Positions 44,981 to 58,082 of a stretch of DNA of 64,000 nucleotides are shown here, one piece after another (position 1 is the stretch's first letter; every line of letters starts with the position of its first letter). This DNA comes from Oehlia diaphana. Its lineage: Eukaryota > Glomeromycota > Glomeromycetes > Glomerales > Glomeraceae. A program made the position numbers and the translations under genes. A model generated the notes under the pieces. It saw only the letters and a program-made list of their open reading frames with translations. It ran no database searches and was not told where the DNA came from. The DNA is taken from positions 1-64,000 of the forward strand of contig QZLH01000149.1 of the NCBI GenBank assembly GCA_003833135.1, written 5' to 3'.

Positions 44981-45650
44981 AAGTGTCTTCTTAAAAATAT
45001 ATTAATGTACTTATTATACAGTTATTATTGTACTACTTTATTACCTTAATATTAAATAATTTAATATAATTTTTTTGTATTTTTTTTTTTCATTATAATT
45101 TTATTGTGAGTTGTGACATATGAGATTACAGTACGATTTTCTGAATGTATTTCCTCGAATTTAATTTAATTACCTGAATGTCAATTTCTGAACAAGACAT
45201 TTTCCTGAATTTGCATAGCATAAATTGCAGTTTTTTAAATTTTGTTAAACTATAATTATAATAACTTTATTAAAATTTATACAAAAATGCATTCACAAAA
45301 GAAACGCCGGAATAGAATGAGCAATTATCATTCCTAGAATGTCTCACTTTATAAAATTTGGGATGAAACATCAAATACTGTATATACAGTAAGTGAATCT
45401 TGAACCGAGATTATCATTGACGTAGTGGTACCACTGGTACGGTAATTTCATGCGGTAATCACTTTGGGATGGCGTTTTTGTTTTGTATTATGAAACGCTG
45501 TTATTTGAATTTCATGTGATCATTTGTCAAAGTGATACTTAGTAAATGCTGTTACGTTTAACTTAAAAATTCCCCTGATTATTAGCGTAACCACTTCTTT
45601 TAATAAAACAAAATAAAATAAAAAATTGAATTTCTACGTGTTTTAATAAT
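44981..45650. other. Spacer downstream of MT1
   Basis: AT-rich 3' flank, then a mildly GC-richer part (45300-45560). A loose CCTGAATT repeat appears at 45130-45230 (ttcctgaattt, acctgaatg, ttctgaa). No gene was supported. Confidence 0.35.
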
Positions 45651-46075
45651 GGCGTGATTTAAAAGGAATTCCAGAATTTGTCTGGAATTTGTCCTCGTTG
45701 TCTAAATAATAATTTCTGGATAATGACCGGAATCTTTCACATTTCGGTACATTATTCTTCATATATAATATACTTTACAAACCTCAATATTTATTTGGGT
45801 TATAAGAAAATTTTTTTCTTTTTTCAGAATGTAGCAAAATAGGAATTACAATAAAAATTTTTAATTTTCTTTCATAAATCAAGATATAAATAAAGACCCG
45901 GACGTCCGGAATCATTCACATTTCGGTTCATTGTCCGGATGTCCGGAATTATTCATACTTCGGTTACACTATCCAGACGTCCGGAAACATGGTACATTTT
46001 TCGGAACGTTTTAGACATTTTCCAGACATTCTCGCTGCAATTTCCGGACATCATTTTTTTTTTGTAGGGACTAGG
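45651..46075. repeat. Degenerate repeat with GTCCGGA boxes
   Basis: Phrases GTCCGGAATCATTCACATTT then CGGTTCATT recur with changes (45902, 45935, 45980 and, more loosely, 45727), giving GACGTCCGG palindromes three times within about 80 bases; weaker TTCCAGA/TCTGGAA words precede it. Non-coding; either a small satellite or the interior of a MITE. Confidence 0.45.
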
Positions 46076-49000
46076 GATCTTAGAAAATAAAAAGTGGAAT
46101 TATAAACATTATATCTATTATAAACATTATAATGTTTTCGTTAATCCATACTTTTTAAATAATATCGTATGGTTATTAAATCAGACACGTGATATAAATT
46201 TTTTTTAAACCATGTGATTGGAAACTTCGCGTAGAACAATCAAAATAGTTTATTTATATAGAACCATTGAGCCAATCATTCGAATTTTTGAATTTCTTAC
46301 CAAATTAATATTAGCTTAAAAATTTCCTTTTTAGATAAAAAAAAGAATTTGTTTTGAAAATAATACGTAATATTAGTATTTTAACAAAAAAATAAACAAC
46401 ATTGTATTAAACTAAAGCATCCAATAAAAATCATTCAAATTAATCATACAAAAAAAAAAAAAAAATGAACCTAAAAAGAATGATCTAGACAAAACTTTCA
46501 TCTAGATTTTAATTTATTGGTGAAGATTTACAATCTTTTTGATTTATAAAGAGAAGAAGAGAAGATTATTTTTTTGAAAAGTAATTGTGACAAAAAAAAA
46601 CCCCCCGATTCGTTCTATTTGTTTGATATCATGATCATAAAGAAAGAAACTGGTACCTTATCAATGTTACCAATGATATATCATAATATTTAAAGAATGA
46701 TATCAGTAAAGTAATAAAATAATATAATTCGTTCTTTCTCACATAGTAATGACTAAAATAACTAAAGAAAAATGAAAATTTTTACATAAAAACTCAACAT
46801 ATTGCATATTTCCGATATACTACAGTAATTTATAATATTACGGGATTTCCTAAATTTGTTATTCTTTCTTCACAAAAAGAATTATTTTAAGTAGCAGTTT
46901 ACAAAAGAAAAAATGAAGCTAAAAAAGGGAAGTTCAAAAAAAAATGAAGCTAAAAAAGGGAAATACAATAAAGTATACAAAAAATTTTAATCTTTTTGCG
47001 CGTTTTTAAACAAATGTTTTTTACATACCAGATACTGTAAAATGTTATTTCCGCATATACATACGTTATACTGCTGATATACAAGATCATGTTTTTTTTT
47101 TTTAAGTGTGCATAAAAAACTATAAAATCCCTTATTATATTAACAAGGTCATACATATAATTTTTTTTTTTCTTTTATTATGACAATAAGTATTGTAATG
47201 TTTTTTGTCTGCATGTAATCTAAAAATTTAGAATTTACCAATAAATAGAGTTTTAAAAACTGACCTATTAAGGAGAATACTTGATTTGTGAGACAATTGA
47301 AACATTGCTTTTTTTTAATGTATGAATATATATATAACATAGTTAAAACAACGATATATGCAGGGTCCCTCGAAAAATAAAGTTGGAATCGAGGGAATTT
47401 GATTGGATGAATTTTTCTCGTGTAACGATATAAATAAAGGGAAACTGTAAACAAAGGGTTACTAATAGTCAAAAAATTCAATATTCCGAATTTCCCGATT
47501 ATTTTTTTTAAAAAAAAAAAACTTCTAAAGGTGCAAATCCTTTCACCTGACTCTTATGCATTAATGAGTTTTTTTATTAACATGTAAAATTTTTAAGGGA
47601 TGATATTCATTTTCATATTTTTTTAAAAAATAAAATAAAATATCATCTAATCTTCAATAACTGGAATTAAGAAATACCGATGAATAAAAAAAATAATTAT
47701 ACTGAACACACCGAACACACTGTGACAACATACAAAAAAATTATGCAAACTTGAAATATTCATGCATAACTTTATATAAAAACTATTTTCGTCATTTTTT
47801 AGATATGAATAAAATTGAAAACATGAAAATTTGTACCGAACACCGAACACAAACGAACAAACCGAACATACCGAACATTGGCAAATATATAATTTTTATA
47901 CATTTTTTTTTATGCACACTACCTAAAAATATATAATTTTGTTTTTTTTTTTTTTGTCAACATTTCTGAAAACGGCAATAAATTAAACTTGGTTATTTTA
48001 TATTTGATATGTAAAAATTTCTCATTTGAGGTTCATATAAATTGACATTGCATTTTGATCCCTGCATATTTATCTAAAAAAAAAACAATAAGCAAATATA
48101 GTAAAATTAAAAATTTATTTTTTTTTTCAAGAATAATTTTTCTATTCCGGGTTTGTAATGAAAATGTTACACGATTTTTATTTTATTATTTTGGTGGTAA
48201 AATATTTGTTTTGAATAAACACATAAATAGTATTTTTTTTTCTACGAAAATGATGTAATCAAGAATAAAAACGTATCAAAATCATCAAAAGTAAGTAAAA
48301 AAAAAAAGTATCAAAAAGTATCAAATGTCATCAAATGTTATCAAACGTACAAAAAAGTATTTATTAAATTATACATACATAATTTTTTATATTATAAAAA
48401 AAACTGTAAGTTAACATTTTGTGGCTGCATTTTTTTTTCATATTATACTTGTTTTTAATAAAGTACAAAAGGGAAAAACGTTATGTTTTTGTTATTATTG
48501 AAATTTTAATAAAAAATTTATTAAAAATAAAGTTTTAGTCCTTATAAGTCGTACAAAAGTTTAAAATAAATTTTTTTTTATTAAAATAGTAAAATTTAAA
48601 TAAGTTTCAAGTTTAGTTTTATTTTTTATTATTTTTTATTATTTTTATTTTATTATTTTTTAATTTTTTTTTGTTTTTGTTTTTGTTTTTAAAAAATTTT
48701 TTTTTTTTCCCCGTTCTCTTTCGTAACTTCTAAAGATACATGAGATGAGATAATCATCAATCCTATTATTTATTTAGTAAGCCTCTATATTTTTTTATAA
48801 AAAAAAAAGATTGCACGAAAAATCAACTGTTAAAGATTTGGAAAAGATCTGCATATTTTTATTTGGTTTCAACATTCCACATGGAAATACGATAATTAAA
48901 CAGATAACTTAATAAATTACAACTGAAACAATGCTTTTTTACAACATGATCTAACAAAATTGGTAAATTAATTATGTCGTGAATATTGATTGCATATTTA

Positions 49001-49240
49001 TTTTTTATTTACAAACCTTAAAAATCGTACTATTAAGATTTTTACTATTAACTTGATAATTTGATAATGTCATATATTCATATATTTTAAAACAACGATT
49101 TAAAAGTAAACTTTTTTTTTCTTTTTGTTTTTTTTTCACTTCATATTTCAAATTTTTTTTTTTAAAAAAAAATAAAAATAACTCTCAAATAAAGATCATT
49201 TTTAAAGGTCTTTTATTTCATTCTTTTTTTTGTAAAAAAA
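46076..49240. other. Gene-free spacer of 3.2 kb between MT1 and MT2
   Basis: AT-rich and stop-rich. Small local repeats are CCGAACA words (47703-47722 and 47836-47879), TATCAAA words (48267-48345) and TTATTATTTT (48620-48665). GGGTCCCTCGAAAAATAAAG at 47363 resembles a transposon end but its partner was not found. No gene was recognised; frames of 60-110 codons are noise-like. Confidence 0.35.
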
Positions 49241-50507
49241 ATGGGAAATAACAAATCAAAAGTTAAAAGAACATTATCAAATTCTTCCAAAAAACATCAC
49301 CATAACTCACAATACTTATTATCAAAAGAATCCGAATCACGAAATTTATATAAAGAAAAGGAGTTGACGTATTACTTATCGAATCATGATGATGAAGATA
49401 TTGATAGACAACATTTTAATCATTTTTTTAGAAAACATATATTTCAAAATAATTTTTCTGTTCCAATAGAAGAAAGATTAATCCAAGGAGGATGTAAAGT
49501 ATTAGATATCGGGTAAGTAACTAGAAATATTTTTATGTTTGATTTCTTAAATAATGAATATTTTTTAAATGATCTATAAATTAGATGCGGTCCTGGATCG
49601 TGGTTATTAGATCTAGCGAGTAAATACGAGAATTCTTATTTCTTTGGAATTGATATAAAACCAGTATATCCGAAAGAGGTAAATATCAAAGTGAACGCTG
49701 GATAAAAAAAATGTATATAATATCGTATAATAAATATGTACATTTTATATATATATATATATATAGATAAAACCGGAAAATTTAGAATTCTGCGAAGCAG
49801 ATATATTTAATGGATTACCATTTCCCGATAATGAATTCGATTTTGTACATCAAGAAGTAATGTCATTCATAATAAAAGCAGATCAGTGGAATTATGTGAT
49901 TTCCGAACTTATTAGGTATTGTATAATGTATAATGATGCCTTTATTATTATTTACAGTATACCGACCTAAAAAAATGTTTTTTTTTTTACAGGGTGACGA
50001 AACCAGGAGGATTTATTGAAATTGTTGAATATATTTCACCTGAAAATAGTGGTCCAGTGTTAGCTAATGTATATAAAATACGTAAGTAATAAAATAATAT
50101 ATTATGTATAATTAAATTTTATATAATAAATATATAATTAATATTATATATGTTATATATATGTTATATATTATTTAGATTTTGATTTATGCCTTCAACG
50201 AGGTGTGGATATGAGTTTGATACCTAATCTTGATAAAATAATTGAATCACATCAAAATATATCACAAGTTTATAGGGATGAACGTTCATTTATAATAGGA
50301 CCAAATGGGGGTAAAGCTGGTTTAATCATTCAAGATATTATAATAACATTTAATACTTCTGACCTTGCAACTGATGATATTTCTTCTAAAAAAGGAATTT
50401 CTAAAGAAGAATATAAAAATATGGCTTTAAGAGATTTTAAGAATGAATTAAAAATTACTAAACCCAAATTAAAAGTTTGTAGATTTTGGGCTCAAAAAAA
50501 TGCCTAA
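49241..50507 (+). CDS. SAM-dependent methyltransferase MT2, predicted N-myristoylated
   Basis: Predicted exons 49241-49512, 49585-49678, 49767-49915, 49993-50081 and 50179-50507 give 310 residues. Exons 2 and 3 are 94 and 149 bases, exactly as in MT1 and MT3. MGNNKSKVKR again has Gly2, Ser6 and following basic residues; the N-terminal linker is longer than in the paralogues and contains KKHHHNSQ. The core is KVLDIGCGPGSWLLDLA, GIDIKP, EADIFNGLPFPDNEFDFVHQ and VTKPGGFIEIVEY. The C-terminal half LCLQRGVDMSLIPNLDKII, FIIGPNGGKAGLI and GISKEEYKNM is shared with MT3. Canonical motif I suggests it can bind SAM. 4.3 kb after MT1 and 1.3 kb before MT3. Confidence 0.87.
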
Positions 50508-51762
50508 AAAAAAATATATACATATATACAAGTACATATTTAAAAAAATATTTATATTAAAAACTTTATTGTATTTAAATAAAAAGAGATTTTGTACGAA
50601 CGAATTATATTTGTATTTAAAAAAGAGATTTGTAAGAACAAATTAGAATAATTATTATTATAAATTATAAATAAATAATATAATAAATTATTATTTTTTT
50701 TTTCGGGGTTCTTATTTCCGATTAAAACAAATTCGAACCGTCATTTTCTTTTTTGGTAACAAGAATTATATTTTATGGGATTCTTAAATCCGATTGAAAA
50801 TTCGAACCATTTTCGGCTTTCGGCTTTTATATAATTACATCGCGTATCACATGAGGTATTGTAACCGTAAACATTCCCTTTACATTGTTGCCCGAATAAA
50901 TTTAAATCGGAATTACAAAATTAATTAAGGCGCATAATTAAACCGATTAAATTAAGTTTGTTTTACCTCCGAAATATAAAACTGTTTGAAAAAAAAAAAA
51001 ATAAATGTTGTGAAAGTTAATTTTCCAAAATTGGCCGTATTAAAATAATAATAAGTAATTTTCATTACATACATTATTTTACATTTCGTGAATGATCTTT
51101 GATCGAAAATACTAAAAGAAAATTATATAATATAAAAAAAGATCTATTTTACTTGAATAATTTTAATTGAAACATTTAAAAATAGTTGATAAAATTGATA
51201 AAAACAAATTGATAAAAACTAATAAGGAAAAGTAAAACTGTACGTTGTAAATCCCACATACTACCACAAAATATATTACAATCCTCTTTCTGTTTTTTTT
51301 TTTCCTTTATTATTATATAAACAAATTCCTTTTTTTATTATAAATAAATATATATATATATATATTCAATATTATTTATATTTTCACTATTTTCATTCCT
51401 TTTTAATAATTATCATATAATTGTCATTATTTTCTACAATATTCGCTCATTAATTGACAAAACCCTCCTTTTTATACGTCATTTATCCCTTAATTTAATC
51501 TTTTTTCTCGTCGTTCTTTTCCTTTAATATTCTTTCCCCCTCCCCTTTATAACTCATTACCCCCCTTGTAATACTTCAACTTCCTTCCTTCTATTATTAT
51601 TATTCGTATTTTCTTGTCACTTCAGACGGAAAATTTATAATGAGCTTAAATTCCAAATTCTTTTAATAAATTTTAAAATCACAATTTCGTTGAGAAATCT
51701 TTTATTTAATAATATATTTTTTTTTTCCTTGTATATCGTATTATTATTTTATAATAATAAAA
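50508..51762. other. Spacer between MT2 and MT3
   Basis: 3' flank of MT2, then AT-rich sequence and a pyrimidine-rich stretch (51460-51600, CCTTTTATA, CCCCCTCCCC) that belongs to the MT3 upstream region. No gene. Confidence 0.4.
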
Positions 51763-52048
51763 ATGGGAAATATTAATTCAACTTTTAAACGTAAAAATAA
51801 AAAAATAGTATTAGAAAAAAATGAAACTATGGACTTGGAAGTAGAAAAGAATTTAAAATATTATTTACCGAATAATTATGAAGATATTGATAGGATTCAT
51901 ACGTTTCATTTTTTTCAAAGATATATATTTCAAGGTAATTTTTCTTCTCCGATTGAAGAAAGATTAATGCAAGAAAGATGTAAAGTATTAGATATTGGGT
52001 AAGTTAAAATTAATTAATTAATTAATTAACATTTTTTTTTTTTAAAAG

Positions 52049-52083
<35 letters not shown>

Positions 52084-53054
52084 AGAATTAAATTTTTTTA
52101 AATAAAAGATGCGGACCCGGAACTTGGTTGTTGGATCTTGCAAATAAATATGAAAAATCTTTATTTTATGGACTTGATAATAATCCAATATTTCCAAATG
52201 AGGTTAGTAACGCGACAATTAATAAAATAGTAATTAGATAATTAGATAATTAGGTAATTAGGTATAATAATTAATATATATATATATATATATATATATT
52301 TGATATATAAAAATTTAATTAGATAAAACCGTCAAACTTAAATTTTATAAAAGCGGATATGTTTGATGGATTACCGTTCCCTGATAATGAATTTGATTTT
52401 GTACATCAGGGTACAATGTTGTTCATTATTAAAGCAGATCAATGGGCCTCTATCATTTCTGAAATGATTAGGTATAACCTATAAGTTATTTATATACTTA
52501 TATTTTTATGGTTGTAAAAATTAATATATTTTTTTTTTATTTATTGTAGAGTAACAAAACCTGGTGGATTTGTTGAGCTTCATGAACCAAATTGTATATC
52601 TAAAGGAACTGGTCCAATTTTAAATAAAATAAATGAAGCGCGTAAGTAAATTAATTATTCTTCATATTTATCAACTATTTATTATTAAGGAATGACTAAG
52701 ATTTTATTTTTTAAAAAATTTATAGACATTTCATCTTGTTTACAAAGAGGAGTAGATATGAAATTATTACCAAATCTTGATAAAATAATTAAATCAAATC
52801 CAAATACGCCAATAACTTATAAAGATGAAAAATTCTATATTTTAGGTCCTAATGGTGGTAAGATTGGTATGGTTAATCAAGATATTTATTTAGGTTTTCA
52901 TGATAATGAAGTGGCGATGGAAAATTTAAGTCCCATATTAGGTATTTCTAAAGAAGAATATAAAATTATGATGACAAAAGATCTTATAGAAGAACTTAAA
53001 TATACTAGTCCAGAATATTCGTTAATTAGATTTTGGGCTAAAAAAATTGATTAA
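51763..53054 (+). CDS. SAM-dependent methyltransferase MT3, predicted N-myristoylated
   Basis: Predicted exons 51763-51998, 52109-52202, 52323-52471, 52550-52641 and 52726-53054 give 299 residues. The start MGNINSTFKRKNKK has Gly2 and Ser6 with later basic residues. The core is KVLDIGCGPGTWLLDLA, GLDNNP (where MT1 and MT2 have DIKP), KADMFDGLPFPDNEFDFVHQ and VTKPGGFVELHEPN. The end shares SCLQRGVDMKLLPNLDKII, ILGPNGGKIGM and RFWAKK with the others. The last exon is 329 bases, as in MT2. The DNNP change lies in the acidic loop that contacts the ribose of SAM, but its first Asp is kept. Closest to MT2 in the C-terminal half; together the three form a recent tandem family. Confidence 0.87.
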
Positions 53055-53562
53055 TAACTGATTAATATTATTATAGTATTTTTATAGTATTTTATATTTT
53101 TTTATATATTAGTTTATAAGTAATTATTATTTTATGATATAGTATAAATAGAGTATAACAATTATTTTATATATACTTATATTTATACAACGTTTTATAT
53201 ATGGAAAATTTATTTAATTTGGTAATATATATATATATATATATATAAATTTTTAATAAATAGGTGCTGATTATCAAATAAAAATATATTGAAGCATACT
53301 GTTAATAATGTTTATATATAAAAAAAAAACAGCACGGTAGGTAATGAAGTACTAATTTTTACGTTATTTTGACTCGACATTTTCGTATCTTGTTTTTTCT
53401 GCTTCAATTTTTTTTCCGAATAATTTATTTGTATTTTCTAATAAAAAAATTACGAAAAATTAAAACAATTTAATCCGTTTCGTTTCATAATCATTAGCAA
53501 GTCACACTATTTATCAGCGTTTATTGGTGATGGACCGATCTAAACTCGGTTAGGATTAGTTA
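53055..53562. other. Spacer between MT3 and the segmental duplication
   Basis: AT-rich with a TA microsatellite at 53226-53247. No gene was recognised. Confidence 0.4.
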
Positions 53563-56500
53563 TAAATAATATTATATTTTTCACATGATATGAAACGAGT
53601 TTAATCATTTTTAGTTAAGGTCAGAAACACCATTTGTCCATTGTCCATCTGACTTCTCTATAATTCGTTAAATTTTCAATGATATTCGGAATTTTTTCGG
53701 TCGCGATTGCGTGCGTCCATTATTACTCTGTCGGAATAGATGCCGAAAACTCTAAAATGCTTTTCCTTTTATGTAAAATCGTTAATTATCATTCTCTTAT
53801 TCTTCATAATTACAATAAAGGTAATCCGTAGTAATCTTCCCGTTTATTTAAACTTAATATATGGTGACTTTGAATAAGTTAATAAAGGGTATGATAATCG
53901 AATAATCACTTTTAGATTTAAGTGAAGATACTACTTTATAAAACCTATGAAATTTAATATAAGAGCGAGCGTGATCCCATTTTAATTTCGGATTCTTTAA
54001 AAAGTACGTTATCGTTAACGTTAAGTATAATCATATGATAGAATGGTATGATAGTTGATTAATATTAAAAATCCGATTAATTAATAAATAATGTTATAGA
54101 AATAGTATTTATTATCGGTTTACCATGATTACATAGATTAAATTGTTACTTGTTTCAATAGATGCAAATGTTTTCTAGAAAAAAAATCTTTCAATGTTTA
54201 CAATCTCAAGAAAACTTCATCATGATATCATATAAAAATGACCAATACGATATTTCTATTGTACAAACTTTTTAAAGTATTATATATTATATCTTATTCC
54301 AAGTTGGATTGAATTTATTATAAATAAAATATTTTTTATTTTGTTAAATTAACGCTCGTTTATGTCATGCAGTATAATATATAGTTTTTTTTCGTTTCTA
54401 TTATAATTAATTTTTCATTTAAAATTAAATAGTAACGTTTTTACAGAAAAAAGAAATATAACAACCAGCAAAACATTCTTGGTTTTTAATCAATAGTTTG
54501 TGAATAGCATGATCTATATTCAATACTTTATTTTCGTCAATAAACTAATTAATTGGAGCAGAAGAAACCGAATTTGATCAATTTATTATTTTTTGTCTTT
54601 TAAAGATTGTGAATATAAGATATTCTATTAAACTTACTGTACTATTTGAAAGAAATAAAAAGAAAATTTTAAAATATATAAATGAATTAATATTTTTCTC
54701 GGGATACGATTACAGTTTATGTTTCATGAAAGAAAATATACTTTTTTTTTTTTTTTAACCCTGTTTCAAAAATAATTTTAGATGGATCAATTAAAGTCTT
54801 AGATAATTTAGAAAAATATTTTATTTAAGAATTAATTCAGATAAAAAAACTAATATATAAAAAATGAATCACTTTAAATATATAAATAAAAATAATAACA
54901 AATTTAAATTATTTGTTTGTTTGCTGCTAATTTTAAATTTTTTCTTAATGCTTAATATACAATTAAAATTTTCATCATCATCGTATCAGAATGCTATTTT
55001 GCTAAGCATTTTCGATTTCTAACGTTTCTAACGTTTTGTAATTAAAGTTGAGCATCTCTTTTTAATTTTTTAACACGTCCCCCAATAAACAATATAATTT
55101 CTAATATATATATATATATATTTCGTTATTTTGATCCTGACATAAGAAATTTCCGTAAAGATATAATACTAAAGTAAATAAAAATATAAATTAAGTTAAT
55201 AAAAATTTTTAAATACTAACTTTTAAATTTATTAAATAATATTCTGATTATTTCCAAAAAAAAACTTACTATAATTTAAGACTCATCATTCAAATCATCA
55301 TCTTCTTGATTAATTTCGTTGAGATCTATTATTAAAATAATATTAGACGAATAAAATAATAAATTACTTCAAATAAATTATTTTACCTGATTCACTAAAT
55401 TTTACAATCAAAACATTCTGAAACTATAAATTAAACAATAGCATAATTTTTAGAATAAAATATAAATATATAATTAATATTAATAATGGTTATACTTACT
55501 TAGATTTTCCGTTATTGATGGAACATCATCTATTATTTAAAAAAAAAAAAAAATTTGATATCGTTAAAACTTGAATAAGAATTTTATAATTAAAAATTAA
55601 AAATTTACCCGAATTAACTTGAAATGATGATAAATCTGATGAATTTACTGGTTCTGGAAGATTTTTGAAATTTAACAGTCTACTTGTATAGATTGCTTGA
55701 GGATGAGTCTTAGTAATACTTTCAGACTTATTTTCATTTGATCTGTTTTTCAATTTTTTTTCTCTAAATTTATCATTATATTCCAACATTTGAGAACAAA
55801 TTATATTGTTATCCAATATTTGATACAATTCTTTAGCAGATGGTCTATTTTCTGCTTTAGCATCCCAACATTTCATAATTAAATCTACAAGAAATTTTGG
55901 AATATCTTCAGAAATTTTTGGTCTTAGTCCTTTACATATTTTAACAGCTAAAATATGGTCATGAGGAATATCATTAAAAGGAATTTCTTCAGAAAGAAAC
56001 TCATTCATAATTATTCCAAATGAATAAATATCTGCTGCTTTTGTATATTGATATCCACGCAAAACTTCTGGTGCCATATAAGGTAATACTCCATAAACTC
56101 CTTCTTTTTTATCTTTATTATTTGCTGGTTGACACATTCCTAAATCGCTTATATATACATCTAATATATTACCTGAATGAAAATCTTTATGAACTTTTTC
56201 AGCATTGTGGATACTTAATAGTCCATTTGCAATTCCTGATAATCTATAAAGTTTTATATTATCATTAGAATTATTTAAATAGAAATTTCTTAAATTTCCT
56301 TCTTCACAATAATTTAAAACCATCATAAAATCTTTGGTATTTGGATCTTGAGTTATTCCAAAGCAGTAAACAATATTTAGAATATAAATCTGAAGATAAG
56401 ATTTGATCTAATAATTAATATTTTAAAAAAGAAGTTTAATAATATTACAATGACAATTTGTATATAACGCATAATAAATTAATTTATTTTATTTAATTAC

Positions 56501-57490
56501 CTCATTTATAAAGTCAGTACAAATTTCAGAAGAATTATCCAAACTTTTTAATGCAACTTTACAATTTATGCCTCTTTTCCATTTTTGATTTTCAATATCC
56601 CAATTATTAATACATCCTTCAGGCCATTCAGCTGAATAAATTTTACCAAAGCCTCCTCTGGTAATATAAGTAACATTTTGTAATTTCTCAAAAGGTATCC
56701 ATTCAAGGCATTTAAGACAATATACAGCATTAAGTTGAGAGTATTGTATTAATTCATCAATATCTTTATTTCCACTAGTCCAATTTTTAAAATTTTCTTC
56801 ACATCTTTTTGCACTACAAGGTTGACACCATCTATATCCTGTGCCAGGTTCATTACATTCTCCACATATGCCATATGCTTCTTTTCTTTTTTCTATTTCA
56901 TCCATATAGACTACTCTATCATCAATCTCTTCTGATTTTGTAGCTGAGTCGATAGTAGAAATTGTGACGTGTTTCTAAATAAGTAATCAAAATATATTTG
57001 TTAATTAAATCATGTTATTTATACATAATAAATTATAAATTGAAATTGCATTTACATGATATTTATCCGAGTCAACATATTTCCATAAATCTCTTGGCTT
57101 TTCTTTGAATGTTTTATTCAAAATTTCCATACTAGTATTTCTTGGCTTTTTTCTGAATATCTTTTTTAACGTGTTAACTACAGTAATTTTAGTTATGTTA
57201 TTTACGCCCGGAGGATGAAAAAATATGCATGTATCATGCGCATCTGAAGCTACAATCCATACCAATCAGAATCAACAATTTTGTCAGCCGCACATTTTTA
57301 TCCTAATCGAATCATTGTGAAATTATTTAGATAAATTAGGAACTGAACGTCAAAATTTGATGGCTATGAGAATTTTTTTTATTAAATTATATAATTTACA
57401 AATTGAAGAACATATGGCAACTGGTATTACTATATCTTTAATTACATAAATTTATTAGTGGATAATTCAATATTATGTGTACTAACCAAT
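53563..57490. repeat. Segmental duplication unit D1 (contains kinase K2)
   Basis: From TAAATAATATTATAT (53563) through the K2 gene to the TATGGCAACTG...TTATTAGTGGATAAT phrase near 57413-57464, this block matches D2 (57572-63575) in the same order and orientation. The most conserved part is 53600-53780, with CGGTCGCGATTGCGTGC and GTCGGAATAGATGCCGAAAA found in both. D1 lacks the insertions seen in D2. Confidence 0.75.
55395..57130 (-). CDS. TKL-like protein kinase K2 with Cys4 N-terminus, five exons
   Basis: Predicted exons in transcription order: 57130-57056, 56974-56501, 56407-55609, 55529-55500, 55423-55395; 468 residues in phase. CGEC (62-65) and CQPC (75-78) form the likely zinc ribbon, followed by FKNWTSGNKDIDELIQYSQ. 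Kinase motifs: ITRGGFGKIY (129-138), VALK (K168), HKDFHSGN (D258, N263), DLG (D271), YMAPEVLRGYQYT, DIYSFGIIMNE. Between N263 and D271 only seven residues remain, against thirteen in K1, so the beta7-beta8 turn is shortened; activity may be affected. The tail IYTSRLLNFKNLPEPVNS and SECFDCKI match K1. The first Met is 57130; no ATG lies upstream in frame. Downstream 55392-55280 could splice in an acidic tail (NEINQEDDDLNDES) in another frame. Confidence 0.82.
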
Positions 57491-58082
57491 ATTTATAATT
57501 ATAAAAGTAAGTCGGTACAATTCAGTTGTAATTTTTAATGGATTTAAACTAGGCTAGTACTAGGTAATGCTGCTGTAAATAATATTATATACTTTTCAAC
57601 ATGATATGAAACGAGTTTAATCATTTTTAGTTAAGGTCAGAAACACCATTTGTCCATAGTCCATCTGATTCAGCAATCACTTCTCTATAATTCGTTAAAT
57701 TTTCAATGATATTCGGAATTTTTCGGTCGCGATTGCGTGCATCCTTTATTACTCTGTCGGAATAGATGCCGAAAACTCTAAAGTGCTTTCACTTTATGTA
57801 AAATCGTTAATTATATTCTCCATAACTACAGTAAAGGTATTCCGTAGTAATCTTCTCGTTTGTTTAAACTTAATATGATGGTGACTTGAATAAGTTAATA
57901 AAAGGGTATGATGATCGTTCTTTTGCTCTGCAATTACATTTAATGTTGTCATAATAGAGTATTTATAATAATCACTTTTAGATTTAAGTGAAGATACTAC
58001 TACTTTATAAAACCTATGAAATTCAATATAAGAGCGAACGTGATCCCAATTTCATTCCGGATTCTTTAAAAGGTACGTTATT

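Noticed and set aside
47149..47481. 110-codon minus-strand frame
   Set aside because: Ile/Leu/Tyr/Lys-rich as expected of AT-rich noise. It overlaps a transposon-end-like GGGTCCCTCGAAAAATAAAG whose partner was not found.
53563..57490. K2 as a pseudogene
   Set aside because: All five exons join in phase with consensus splice sites and the key Lys, Asp and Asn residues are kept; only a short internal deletion is odd.
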